A stretch of DNA of 64,000 nt. Source: Ditylenchus dipsaci (taxonomy: Eukaryota; Nematoda; Chromadorea; Rhabditida; Anguinidae). This document shows, piece after piece, positions 11,077-21,257 of this stretch. The position numbers and the translations under genes were made by a program. Numbering within the stretch: position 1 is the first letter of the stretch; every line of letters starts with the position of its first letter. The stretch is taken from contig SADC01001219.1 of the NCBI GenBank assembly GCA_004194705.1, forward strand, positions 1 through 64,000, read 5' to 3'. The notes under the pieces are model-generated. The model worked only from the letters and a program-made list of their open reading frames with translations. It made no database searches and was not told where the DNA came from.

Positions 11077-11235
11077 ATGGCCTGGTCGCCCGACCTGGTT
11101 GCTTTCATGGTCCTGCTGTTCTTCTGCATTATCGGAAGTGTAATTGGCCATCATCTGTTCACCAGCAATAAGAATTATGGGAGGATGGGCGGCAAGGTCA
11201 AGCAAATGTACCCCTACTCTTTCAAGAAACTTTAG
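11077..11235 (+). CDS. Small membrane protein (52 aa), unknown
   Basis: An ATG at 11077 opens a frame of 52 codons ending in TAG at 11233-11235. The sequence begins MAWSPDLVAFMVLLFFCIIG, has one clear transmembrane segment (roughly residues 8-22) and a basic tail ending YPYSFKKL. A TTTAG acceptor ends 3 nt before the ATG, the typical arrangement of a nematode trans-spliced or spliced first coding exon. Signal-anchor topology with a basic C-terminal tail is common in small organelle or ER membrane proteins, but I cannot name this one. The opposite strand is also open here (10978-11394), with a less protein-like sequence that runs into a repeat; I prefer the + strand because of the acceptor, start and hydrophobic helix. 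An orphan exon remains possible. Confidence 0.45.
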   Translation: MAWSPDLVAFMVLLFFCIIGSVIGHHLFTSNKNYGRMGGKVKQMYPYSFKKL

Positions 11236-12047
11236 TTTTGCAAATATTCTATGATATTTTTGTGCTCCAGTCATAATGCTGATCTCTACTTGTTTTTTTA
11301 TGTTTTGGATTGTAATTTTTTCTCGAAGAATACCACGGAACATGCACGTGCCCAAGTCGGGCAAATTCACTTTCTTTGGCGCAATTTTAGGCAAAACCAG
11401 GGGGGGGGGAGATTTTAAAAATTTTAAGGTTTAATTTAATTCAATAAGGCATATTGAAATTTGCCGTATAACGCGCTTTTAAATAAATTTGTATCTGACT
11501 TAGCAAAAACACCCACTCATCCTGAGTATGATTTCGCCCTGTCGATAACTGTACGTTAATAACTGTAGAATGGCTCGCATAATATACGAGAAATTCTACA
11601 GTTATTTATAATTGTAGAATTGCTCGCATGATATATGATTCTACAGTTAACGGTGGGTCCAAGTCTGACTCAGGATGAGTGGATGTTTTTGCAAAGTCAG
11701 AAAAAAAACCATGAGATAGAAAGTACTATAATTTTTTTTTGAACAAAAGCCAGAAAAAAACAAAAAGCTTGTTTGGAGACATTTCCTTCATTTCTGAAAA
11801 AGTGTACCTCGCCCTAGGCAGGATCGAACTTGCGAACCTTTTTACACTCCATAAATTCAGTTTCCATACATTTATTGCTAAATCAAGCTAATTTTATGCT
11901 ACATTTATTGTTTCAAGATCTCAGTGACTTTTACTATGTTTATACTCAATTCGCCGAAATAAACAAATGCAAAAAAAAGTTTTTTACATGGCCAAAAATA
12001 CAAATAATAATTAAAGGACAAAAAAGTAATTTAGTTTGCCTTTCTAA
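11236..12047. repeat. Repeat-rich gap with palindrome at 11495-11700
   Basis: CTGACTTAGCAAAAACACCC at 11495 pairs with GGATGTTTTTGCAAAGTCAG ending at 11700. The centre contains further inverted copies of TTCTACAGTTA. A tRNA B-box-like GGATCGAACTTGCGAACC lies at about 11820. No gene. Confidence 0.55.
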
Positions 12048-12409
12048 AGCTAATGCAAACACAAGCGGTCATATAAGTGATTCTGGGGATACCCCTGCCT
12101 GGATTTCCACTTCCTACGTCACCAGCTTATGTATATTTGAAGAGTGACCAGGAGCAGTCTCCCAAGGAATTCCCCACCAGTATTTCTCAGCCAAAAGCGT
12201 GCTTTCAACTAGCTGGTATGGTTTTTAGCCTAAGCAAACAAACTAACAGAGACTCAACTTCCAACTATTCCCAGAACTTTCCCAAAGTGGTCTGGCACTG
12301 CCTACGTCAGGTAATTAAGAAGTTGGAGCCGAAATGCCAAATATTTTTTGAGTACTTGGACTCTATATTGGATGAATTTGTCACGGCCTTTAAAAACAGT
12401 GAAGAATAG
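12048..12409 (+). other. Possible orphan exons, unknown
   Basis: A proline-rich frame (LGIPLPGFPLPTSPAYVYLK, ...SISQPKACFQLA) ends at a GTATGG donor at about 12219. A CTAACAG acceptor follows at about 12254, after which two frames are open, one of them to a TAG at 12407-12409 (...LDSILDEFVTAFKNSEE). The text looks protein-like but nothing fixes a start or a family, so this is a weak call. Confidence 0.25.
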
Positions 12410-12570
12410 GCAGTAGGTGACTTTCATTTGGATTTCATGTTCGTTGAGCCAAAATTTTGATGGAACTAATTTTGGAAACATCTTTTCCTGGCTTAATTGA
12501 TGCTTTTCTGCAGGTGGAAGTCCTTGGCTATCAAGCTACTTTCCAAAAATAAGAAACTGTGTTAAAACGC

Positions 12571-12691
12571 GTATAAGTGTTCTCCCATAGACGAAAGAGT
12601 AAAAATTTCTCTAAGCATCTGTATGAGGCTCAAACCCAGCAACTTGATGAAGAGGACATTTTATGAATTGTTGAAATTAGATACTGCCATA
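12571..12691 (+). promoter_or_regulatory. Upstream region of U5 gene 1 (PSE-like)
   Basis: The 120 bp before the first U5 gene match those before the second (15671-15790) in blocks: GTTCTCCCATAGACGAAAGA, CTCAAACCCAGCA, and GAAGAG...TTATGAAT.GTTGAAATT. Conservation of an upstream block in two snRNA genes is expected for the proximal sequence element. The exact element boundaries are an inference. Confidence 0.6.
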
Positions 12692-12808
12692 TCTCTGACT
12701 CCTCTGCATTTGAGCGAGAAAATCTTTCGCCTTTTACTAAAGATTTCCGTGCAGAGGGGTGCTTATGAGTAAGCAATTTTTGGAGGCCTCTTCCGCAAGG
12801 GAGGGGCT
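12692..12808 (+). ncRNA. U5: U5 spliceosomal snRNA (copy 1)
   Basis: U5 holds the two exon ends together in the spliceosome through its invariant loop I. That loop is present here exactly (CGCCUUUUACUAAAG, within AATCTTTCGCCTTTTACTAA at 12720-12739). The flanking stem CCTCTGC / GCAGAGG, the Sm-binding site (CAATTTTTGG at about 12774-12783) and a 3' hairpin (CCTCTTCCGCAAGGGAGG) are in the right order and spacing. The 5' end at about 12692 is inferred from known U5 starts a little before the CCUCU stem. Compared with copy 2 there is one mismatch in the lower stem and two weak G-U pairs in the 3' hairpin. Confidence 0.93.
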
Positions 12809-14878
12809 AAAAGTAGGGCTTATAAGCAGGGTCTGGAAATTGAGTGTGGAAAGGCGTCTTCGTGTTTGATTTGTTATTTGATTTATTCCAAACAAATTTT
12901 TTCGCTTCGAGCAGAGAATTTTTAAAAATGAATCATGCATTTAGGCAGTGTGAAACCTAAGCTTCAATAAACTTGAGAAAGTTATGATTGAATAGCGCTA
13001 GTAAAGCATTCCGGGGCAGCGAATCACTTAAGTCAGGACTGTAACCCGTCAAGCATATCCATCCGGAAGTGTTATATATTAGCTGGTTCGTTTGTAATTG
13101 AACTGTTCACCAAGTCTTCGGAAAAGAAGCTAGTCCAGTTCAGTTACAAGCTAGCTGGCAACACTGCTATTTTAAGTTTTTAATTTAAAATAGCTAGCGT
13201 CAATTTCTAGTATGCCAAGAACATAGTTGCACGGGTGCCGGCGCCTTTAGTTAAAGGGCCTGACCTCTTCCTACTCGGTGGTCCCCGCCAATTCAAAAAT
13301 TTTAGCATCATCGCTGGGGTGAAGTTGCTTGCAGACGAACCGCTGGTCTCCCTATGGGGAAATTCTCAAAGTACGTATAGTTACCAGCACCTTTGCGGTG
13401 ACCAAAAATCTGCCTTGATTCCCCCTGTTGTTGTTTTCATGATTAGTAGCTTGGTCCTCTCTGTCCATTATGGTATGGTGACATAGTGATAAGGATGATT
13501 AGGAATAAGGGTGCGCTTACAACACGTTCTCATTCCCTTCCGCGTGCGGATGTATTGAGAGTAGAGATGGCTTCGGGACGGGATGGAAATCCCGTCCCAC
13601 CCCGAAGAGTTTTTTCTTTGATCTTTCGTCAATATTTTGTATCAATCTCGTCTGAAAAGTTGCAAGGATTCCGATTTTGTCATTTTTTTCCCAAATTATA
13701 GTGAATATATGAGGTCGATTAGCTTATTTAAACATGTCAATTTTAAAACAAACCACTAGGTTAATTCAAAAATCGACGGCAAATTGAAAATCAAGGACAC
13801 AATAAGAAAGCTCAGGAAAAATTCTACAATATGGTCAGCCGGAAATTCACTTTCTTCGGCGTAAATTTAGGCAAAACCTGCAGAACTTTGGTGAGAATTG
13901 ACTATACTATAGAATTCCGAGAAGTACTCTTGATCAAAAAATGCATATAGAGTCTCTGCTTGAAACAGCTCAGTTGAAAAATATGGTAAGACATACGAAA
14001 TAGTCCAGAATTCACTCTTTTAAGGTTTTGCCATAAAAGTGGCCCCTTTTATTCCCTTCCCCTCCCAATACAGCCCTAAATCCCCTTTAAACTGCTTTTC
14101 TGCTCCTTTTATGGCGAAATTATTACTTAAAAATGAGTTTTGACTACTCCTAAAATTCTTAAAATCTTGAAAAAATGGCCAGGAAAAAAGCTTCAAAAAG
14201 TGGCCCCTTTCATTCCCCTCCTAATACAGCCCTAGATCCCTTAAAAAATGTTTTGGTGGGAATTCAAAATTTTTCTTTTAATTTTCCTAAATTTTCTACC
14301 TTGGGGACCAAGGTTGATCAAAAAAAAATTTTGATTTTTCGAAAACCGAAGTGTGTCCGTGCCGTTTCAGAGCACGAGAAACAATATGAGACCTCTCCTT
14401 TCCCCTTGAGAAAAAGTAAATTTTTCGTTAGCTGGGGGGGGGGGGGGGTGGTATTGATTCTATAGTGTTACCTGAGAATTTTTTTTGCGTATTCCATGGT
14501 CAATACTAAAAATTTCGTTGGGTGCCAGATTTGTCAGGAACTTCGGCATGCTCTGCAAGAATATGCGCAAAAATTATGCGGCATACCGTATTTACTGTAT
14601 TAAGTCCCCATGGGGAGTTATTTTTCAACCCTTAAAAAATCGGAAAAAAATATTTCGATTTTGATATTTTTGGGTGCTCAACCAAAATTAAAAAAGTGGA
14701 ATCAGGTAAAGTCGCGGCAACTAAGAAAACGCAAAAAACAGATTTGCGAAATGTTCGCTCTAGGCTGAGATATAAGGCCCGTAAGGTGGGTGACTTATTA
14801 GAGGGTGGGGAGTTAATACAGTAAATACGGTAATTAGTTAAATTTAAATTATTCCAGATCGCAGTCAGGGTACCTCCC
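12809..14878. other. Gene-poor stretch with repeat fragments
   Basis: No supported gene. Visible pieces are a GGTGCCGGCGCC half-element at about 13225 (compare 14879-15303), a short hairpin GGGACGGGATG...CCCGTCCCACC at 13576-13601, scattered arms of the 3.1 kb family (CTTCCCCTCCCAATACAGCC at about 14058 and again near 14215), a poly-G tract at 14434-14448, and a palindromic MITE at about 14584-14836 with ACCGTATTTACTGTATTAA ends. Confidence 0.5.
14584..14836. mobile_element. MITE with TACCGTATTT ends
   Basis: TACCGTATTTACTGTATTAA at about 14585 pairs with TTAATACAGTAAATACGGTA ending at about 14832. The outer TA on each side fits a TA target duplication of the Tc1/mariner type. Relatives with ACCGTATTTCCTCTAATT ends are at 24046-24204 and 33984-34222. 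Confidence 0.7.
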
Positions 14879-15303
14879 ATAGTTGCACGGGCGCCTTGTA
14901 GTGGCGCCGCATAATTTTTGTCCCGATGAGGGCTCCGGCGCTGGCGCCGAAAATTTTGTTCAGTCGGCGCCGGCGCCGATTTTCTTAAAAAATGGATTTT
15001 GCTTTTTTTTTACGAAAAATTTAAAGTTTTTCTATAAGAATTTTTATTACTTCTTCAACGGAACAATTTGTTCAACGAGACAAGAATATGTCCATAAATT
15101 AGGTCATTGTCAAATATATTTAGTGATTTTCATCATTTTACCGGTTTTACATTTTTTCGGCGCCGGCGCCAGCGCCGGTTCGGCGACGCACAAATTTCAG
15201 CCTGAAGAAGGCGTCGGCGCCGAAAAAATTTTAAACTCGCCGCCGGCGCCTGGCGCCGATTTTTCAGTGGACCGGCGCCGATTTTTTTGGCCGTGAAACT
15301 ATG
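14879..15303. mobile_element. CGGCGCC-rich fold-back element
   Basis: CCATAGTTGCACGGGCGCC at the left and its near-complement ending CCGTGAAACTATGG at the right. The interior contains about fifteen GGCGCC or CGGCGCCG words, palindromic themselves, around an AT-rich centre. It is strikingly GC-rich compared with the surroundings. A half copy lies at 13222-13250. Confidence 0.75.
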
Positions 15304-15379
15304 GTACCTCCCTTGTCACATGAGTGGAATTTTTGTTATGTGTAAAAAACAATGGGACGTAAAGTACAAAATTTAAAAA

Positions 15380-15590
15380 AAAACACTATTAAAGGGCCAC
15401 TTTTGTTGAAGCAAATGAGAATTTGACAAATTCACATGCGCGCAAGACACTTCTCTTTCGTCTCTCACTGTACTCTTTTGAGTCGCTCGAAATAACTGCA
15501 AAGAGTAGAGTGCGAGACGAAAGAGAAGTGTCCCGCGCGCATTTGAATTTGTCATATTCTCATTTGCATCAACAAGTATGGTCCTTTAAA
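15380..15590. mobile_element. Uninterrupted copy of the 7040-8206 MITE
   Basis: AGCAAATGAGAATTTGACAA and its complement enclose the ACTTCTCTTTCGTCTC / GAGACGAAAGAGAAGT hairpin. It carries a single ATTTGAAT (15541-15548), the empty site of the insertion seen at 7198-8154. Confidence 0.8.
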
Positions 15591-15670
15591 AAAATAAAAA
15601 GTTCGTTTGGAAGACTTCAGACACTCAGTAGTGAACACTTATACGCGTATACGGTATCCTAAAAAAGCGT

Positions 15671-15790
15671 ATAAGTGTTCTCCCATAGACGAAAGAGTAA
15701 TAGCTTCTCTAACCATATGGATGATGCTCAAAACCCAGCATCTTGTTGAAGAGATTATTCTATGAATGGTTGAAATTGGAGTCCACTATA
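15671..15790 (+). promoter_or_regulatory. Upstream region of U5 gene 2 (PSE-like)
   Basis: Aligned block by block with 12571-12691 (GTTCTCCCATAGACGAAAGA shared; CTCAAAACCCAGCA against CTCAAACCCAGCA). The strongest match lies about 40-75 bp before the RNA start, where nematode snRNA proximal elements sit. Confidence 0.6.
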
Positions 15791-15906
15791 TCTCTGACCC
15801 CTCTGCATTTGAGCGAGAAAATCTTTCGCCTTTTACTAAAGATTTCCGTGCAGAGGGGTGCTTATGAGTAAGCAATTTTTGGAGGCCTCTCCCGCAAGGG
15901 AGGGGC
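15791..15906 (+). ncRNA. U5: U5 spliceosomal snRNA (copy 2)
   Basis: It carries the same invariant loop I (CGCCTTTTACTAAAG at about 15828-15842), Sm site (CAATTTTTGG) and order as copy 1. Here the stem CCCCTCTGC / GCAGAGGGG pairs perfectly, and the 3' hairpin CCTCTCCC-GCAA-GGGAGGGG has eight pairs and a GNRA-type tetraloop. By structure this copy looks at least as functional as copy 1. It lies 3.1 kb downstream in the same orientation, and the shared segment includes about 120 bp of promoter, so the pair arose by duplication of a promoter-plus-gene unit. Confidence 0.94.
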
Positions 15907-17760
15907 GAAAATTGAATGGGATATGCAGGTTTTGTGCGGCATCCACTATGTTGATGTTTTCTGACTTCGTTTTCAAAGACAAGGCCAAGGCATTTTTAAA
16001 TAAATTTTCGATTACCTTGGGGACCAAGTCTTGCATAATGGTTCAAATCCAGGTGGTAGCATCCATACTTTTTTTGACTTTGCATGCCCCCAACGCGGGT
16101 CCTCGGTGCCATGTATGCCACATCTTTGGCATTAACATGTTCCAGTAGCATCAACTAAAATTTAAGATCATAGGTGTACCCAGGGAGGGTGGTTGGCTAG
16201 CCGGATGATAGCCCCCACCCCTTGTTAGGATTTTCAGACAATTTTAGTTTTTTAGCCTTATTCGGCTTTTTTGCTTTTTTCAAACCCCGCCCGTCAGTAT
16301 TTTTAACCTATTTAGCCCCCCCCCCTCCCCGTCAGAGAATCTTGGGTATGCCTATCTGTAAAATCATTGTTGCAAGTCAAAAAATTTAATTTTTTCATTC
16401 CCTGCAAATCACATAAATCAGCTGAAAGGTTGGATGCAATATCTGCTCTGGCCTATCACTTGGTTGATCTGTTCTTTGGAGTAAGCAGACATCCATCCAA
16501 AATATCGGTCCTGCTGTCTGACTCTCCCCTCCTTCTATTCCACAACCCATCCATAGCAAAAACGTCCAGGTGGAGACCTGCCTATCCTGCTTTAAATGGG
16601 CAGGTTGAACCATTCCAAAGAACCCTGATTCTGCATTCAAACTGCAATTTTTTCTGCATTGCTGCAGAGCTGTGTTTTTGTATGTTATTTTTTTTTTGAG
16701 AAAGAATGGGATTCGGTCTGCCAAGTTTCATTGTATACCATGTCTTCGTTTTTTTCCGATATCCAATGTTGATTTTTTAAACTTGTCATTAGGCTTATGC
16801 TTTACGGAGTGACTCATACATTTTTCTCTAATTTTCACTGGTGGATTTCAGACAAACACAGTTGAGTTTATCTCAACGTGGTCTGTCCCAAGCCTAGACA
16901 CAAAGCAAAAATAGAACAGACAAGCTCCGGCATTGGTACCCATTGTTCTGTAGAGCGGAAGTCGATTAAAAAAACTAGTTTGGAAAAAGACAGATACCCA
17001 AGTGCACAAAAAAGCGATACCCAAGGTCGTTAGTTCGATTCCCACTGGAGGTTTACTTTTTCCTCAACTTTTGCCAAAGAAGTTGACGAAACCCTCCCTG
17101 ATCGAACCAGGTAATGTCTATGCTTATAGCTTCCTGCAATAATAAACTTCGCTGCACATCCTGCAACAAGCTGATCACGTGCTTGAGAGGTGCATGTGGT
17201 GTCGGGCAGTGCCCCAACCACTTGCTTCCTTATTGATAAGAGGCAGAGAACAGCAGAGGAACATCCCTGCTGCTGCAGCAGCAGCTTAGTAGTGCCTGTT
17301 TCTGGAACCGATCACTTAATGATTTTGCACTTTTAATTTTTTCTATTTTTCTGCAGCAGGCTTTTTTTGACACAAGGGATTAATTTTAGTGCGTGTATAA
17401 GTTTTTTTATAATGTGTGTATGTTGGACATTTGTTTTTTGCTGTGTTTTAGTAATTTGTCTATCTAAAAAATATGAATTTGTAGATTTGCTGCAAAAATT
17501 AAAAATTTTCCAATCTGCTTTTGGGTAAAAGGACTTGAAAATTGTAAAATTTAGATTCCTGGTTCGGTTTTAAAATTCTACAAATTTGCGGCACAAGGAA
17601 TTCTTCTGACTATTTTTCACTCGCTCAGAGAGTTTGGATTCATTGGATAGTCAGTATGCGACTTTAAATCAAATCAGTTGAGATCTCGGGCATATACGCT
17701 AAAAGGTATGAATAAGAAGTCTACTGTCCACTGGGTGCACGCCTTATTTTTTTTTTGAAT
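15907..17760. other. Gap without a supported gene
   Basis: AT-rich, with a C-run at 16316-16330, a tRNA-like patch at about 16940-17060 (B-box-like AGTTCGATTCCCACT), a CTGCTGCAGCAGCAGC stretch at 17268-17285, and a short possible exon at 16424-16479 that I did not accept. Confidence 0.45.
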
Positions 17761-17764
17761 TTCC

Positions 17765-18830
17765 AGGTTGAGACGGTAAACCATCGATTGGATACAAAAA
17801 GTGATTGGATACATCGATTGGATACACCATCGATTGGATACATCGATTGGATACACCATCGATTGGATACATCGATTGGATACGCCATCGATTGGATACA
17901 TCGATTGGATACACTTTACACTTTTTTTCTTTGAACATCGATATTTACTATAAATATAAAAATTTAGCAATCTGATAGATGCTAATATAGAACTCGTGCG
18001 CCTAATCGTTAACGAACTCAGCGACTATTTAAGCGAAGAAGAAAATGACGTATAACCATGATAGTTTGAAAGCTTACTGGTGCTGCACCAAGAAAAGCTA
18101 TGTGGGTCATAGAAGGGTCAGCCATTATCCCGTACCACGTACCCCCAAAGGGTCAGCCTTATCCCGGACCATGTACCCCAAAGGGTCAGCCCTTATCCCG
18201 GACCATGTACCCCAAAGGGGCTTCCTATTGAATTAGGTTGCCTGCCGAAGGCAGGCAGGTAGAAAATCTAGAAAAGTCAAAATTTTCGATGGAAAGTGGT
18301 CAGGAACAACGTCTTTATCGGTTTCAGCGTGTAAGTAGTCAAAAAGCCACGGGGGGTCAAACAGACCAGGCGGTCAATTGTCCAGGCGGTCAATTGTCGC
18401 GGACCCCTCAGTATATGTTTTCGGAGCAGTTCTTGGACCAATGCGTTTTGAGTGAACAAGTTCCATGTTAGCCAAGATTATCTAAGACGCAGAGAATAGA
18501 ATTGTAAAATGCACCATATAATACTGTTATGCTGAAAACAAAGCTCACAAAATGAACAATATAAAATGACAAAACTATTTGTTGCAAGTTAGGTTGTTTT
18601 GAGTTAAAAATGGCACGAATTTGAAAAAAGTGTATCCAATCGATGTATCCAATTGATGGCGTATCCAATCGATGTATCCAATCGATGGTGTATCCAATCG
18701 ATGTATCCAATCGACGGTGTATCCAATCGATGTATCCAATCACTTTTTGTATCCAATCGATGAGCAGTCGTTGAGACATAGGTCACAGGTTCGAATACCA
18801 CTGAGTGCACACCCTATTTTTAGTATTTGA
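17765..18830. mobile_element. Fold-back with inverted ATCGAT minisatellites
   Basis: Two arrays of CATCGATTGGATACAC units, about nine each, face one another at 17783-17915 (unit on + strand) and 18630-18768 (reverse complement). The outer flanks also pair in order: GGATACAAAAAGTGATTGG at the left outer edge and CCAATCACTTTTTGTATCC at the right. Each unit contains the ClaI palindrome ATCGAT. Beyond the right array is a tRNA B-box-like CAGGTTCGAATACC (18785-18798). Confidence 0.8.
18114..18225. repeat. Tandem repeat, about 33-bp unit, three copies
   Basis: Units of the form AGGGTCAGCCCTTATCCCGG followed by ACCATGTACCCCAAA, with the first copy slightly diverged. It sits in the middle of the 17765-18830 fold-back. 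Confidence 0.8.
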
Positions 18831-18849
18831 GTCCGGCTTTCTGAGGGCA

Positions 18850-19812
18850 AGAGTACACTATTCGGAGTAGCTCAAAAATGCGTTTTTTCTAGGTTTAAGT
18901 ATCCCATAGGCCCTGAAAACGATAGAAACGGCAGAAAAAAATGTGGGAAGGCCATTTTTCGAAAAAAACAAATTTTTCGTTTGCCTTGGTCCCCCTTGTG
19001 GTTTTTGGTATTTTACCTCGTTTTGGTCACTGGAGCTGGGCAAAAATAGACTCTATATGCATTTTATGATCAAGTGTACTTCTCGGAATCATGTCTAAGG
19101 TGAGTCTGTGCGCGCATCTCTAACTCTCAAGCCAGGGCTTTGGGGGCTTGGAGTTGAGATGCGCACACCCACATATAACACGCCTCAAAAAGAACTTTTT
19201 TTTTTCTGACTTTGGGGGTAAAACGGTGTTTTTTTCCCGCCAAAAATGGGACAGAAAATGACTCATTTTGAGTGGCTGGTCATCCTGACTCAGTTTTTGC
19301 CCCGATTTTTCTAGTCATTTTTGGGTCAAAAACTGTCGATTTTCGAAATTTTCGGATATTTTGCCCGTCATTTTTGGGTCAAAACTGTCGATTTTCGGGA
19401 TTTTCGGTCATGGGACAAAAACACCGTTTTACCCCCCAAAGTCAGAAAAAAAAAGTTCTTTTTGAGGCGTGTTATATCTTAGACACAAATCACTCGAAAG
19501 TGACTCTGGATGCATGAAAAAACATGCATACCAGAGTTATTTATGCGGTAGGCCCCAGTATTCTAAACTATGTTCAAACTCCATCTTTTTAGGTCCAACA
19601 GATGTGATCAAGTCAAAAATGACCAAAAACCATAGGGGGGACCAAGGCAAAAAATGACCAAAACCACAGGGGGGACCAAGGCAAACGAAAAATTTTTTTT
19701 TCGAAAAATGGCCTTCCCACTTTTTTTCTGCCGTTTCTATCGTTCTCAGGGCCTATGGAATACTTAAACCTGGAAAAAACGCATTTTTGAGCTACCCCGA
19801 ATAGTGTACTTT
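18850..19812. repeat. Large fold-back element, interrupted
   Basis: TACACTATTCGGAGTAGCTC at the left pairs with GAGCTACCCCGAATAGTGTA at the right, and the arms continue inwards through ATCGTTTTC / GAACGAT and the GGGGGACCAAGGCAAACGAA motif. Its centre belongs to the same family as 3272-3388 and 5781-5899. A younger palindrome (19182-19477) has inserted into it. Confidence 0.75.
19182..19477. mobile_element. Palindromic MITE inserted at TA
   Basis: TAACACGCCTCAAAAAGAAC and its reverse complement form the ends. Comparison with 3372-3392 (CACCCACATACCTTAGACAC) shows that the surrounding element is split at TA, which is present on both sides. That fits a Tc1/mariner-type insertion. Confidence 0.8.
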
Positions 19813-20049
19813 AGCCATTCTGAGTTCTGGGGTAAATGGGGTGAAGTGTAGGCGTCCAGGGGGATTCGAACCTCTGACCTAGGCGATGCGTTTTTGAAGT
19901 TCCTCTTCCTTCTTTAAGTTAAAAAAATTTTGGTGCCCACTTTCTTTTTTTCACCCCATTTTACCCCAGAACTGCTGAAAAATAGGGTGTGCAGCCAGTG
20001 GTACTTGAACCTGTGACTTATTTCTCAATCTTGAAATTTAAAAGATGCC

Positions 20050-20545
20050 TTGGTCCCCCTGTGGTTTTCAATTCTTGACTAGCCTTGTTATACCAACTTT
20101 TTGGCCATGGCCCCAGATCTCAACGGATTTAATTTAAAGCCGCATACCAACGAACCCCCTCCCCCTCAGCGAATGAAAAACAATTTCGCGATGTTTTTTG
20201 TGGTGTATTTTTCGAGTGTTTTTGTTAGTTGGCAAGGCAATTTCGTAGCGAATCAATAAATTTTTGTGTTTTCTACACATTTTACACATGATTTTTGTAG
20301 GTTTCCAATTTTACTTTTTTTAATGCATAATTTTATACGCTAGTCATTTTTTAATGGTTTTGTATTTTTTAGAAATAGCTTTATTACAAAATAATCATGC
20401 ACTAAACCAATAATTTTTTAGTTCCAATTAAAATAATTTTGTTTGCACAAATTAATCAATGGTTTAGTTAGTGGTGGCGACAAGGTCGCATGTGCAGGCA
20501 AGTCAAGGCTCACGTGTGTGTTTTGATTGACATATTATTACAGCC
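20050..20545. other. AT-rich gap
   Basis: No repeat structure or gene seen. TTTTTCGAGTGTTTTTGTTAG and similar T-rich runs dominate. Confidence 0.5.
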
Positions 20546-21257
20546 ATGCCTCTAGTTCCAAATAGCTCTGATTTACGATCAACAGAACCATTAATACACC
20601 TTACCACAAATAGGATACAGTCAACCCCGATACAACGGCCCCCACCTCAAGTTCGTTCCCGCTTAGGGTCCGACACTTTTTTTACCCTGATTTTTAAATT
20701 GTTTTGCGAGTTGTCTTTGACTATTCTAGTCTGAAATATTGCAAGGATTTAGATTTTGACGATCGTTTTTCAAAATTTCATCAGTTTCACCGTAAAGATC
20801 TGCGGGTACTCGATTTAACGGCCCCTATTCCAAAATTAGAGGGCCATTAAATCGAGTACCCGCGGATCTTTTTCGCAAGATTTTTTTTCATTTGAAAACT
20901 GATCGGCAAAATCAGAATCCTTGCGATATTTCGGACTGGACCAACAAAAACAACTCGCACAACATTTCGAAAATCAGGGTAAAAAAGTGTTGGACCCTAG
21001 GCGGGAGCGAACTTGCGGTGGGGGCCGTTAACTTTGGGGTTGACTGTAATGGAAAAAATTTTGTGCAGAATTTCCAAAAATGCAGAATCTTTACAATTTT
21101 TTTTTGGTGGATAAATAGCTCTAGAAACCAAAAAGTTCAAAAATTATCATTAAATGACCGTTCTATCAAAGCCCGAATCATACAATCTCCCACTTTTCAC
21201 ATCTACACCATAAACAACTGGGAAACCCCCTTCGCAGATCCATCCATCATGAAGCAA
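20546..21257 (+). other. Possible exon pair split by a Tc1-type MITE
   Basis: After an acceptor-like ATTATTACAG, an ATG at 20546 opens MPLVPNSSDLRSTEPLIHLT. The frame enters the MITE at 20618. Beyond the MITE, a frame ending KARIIQSPTFHIYTINNWET... with TGA at 21255-21257 also looks protein-like. Whether they belong together is a guess. Confidence 0.25.
20616..21048. mobile_element. Tc1/mariner-type MITE
   Basis: The ends CAGTCAACCCCGATACAACG and (reverse complement) CAGTCAACCCCAAAGTTAAC are flanked by TA on both sides (20616-20617, 21047-21048). Internal CTAGGCGGGAGCGAAC and GTCCGACAC match the 1383-1805 element. Confidence 0.85.

Noticed and set aside
10978..11394. 138-codon minus-strand frame
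   Set aside because: It begins in a dispersed repeat (TTCACTTTCTTTGGCGCAA, also at 6650 and 13850) and overlaps a better + strand small ORF; not excluded but not preferred.
12737..12940. Minus-strand frame ending ASKNCLLISTPLHGNL
   Set aside because: It is the antisense of the U5 snRNA gene; the same tail appears opposite the second U5 gene at 15836-16036.
16424..16479. Short possible exon (ERLDAISALAYHLVDLFFG) with good acceptor and GTAAGC donor
   Set aside because: Too short and without matching neighbours; chance splice sites are common in AT-rich DNA.
17674..17970. Frame encoding repeated YPIDVSNRW-like units, apparently a repeat protein
   Set aside because: It is the ATCGATTGG minisatellite translated; the mirrored array gives other frames of the same kind.
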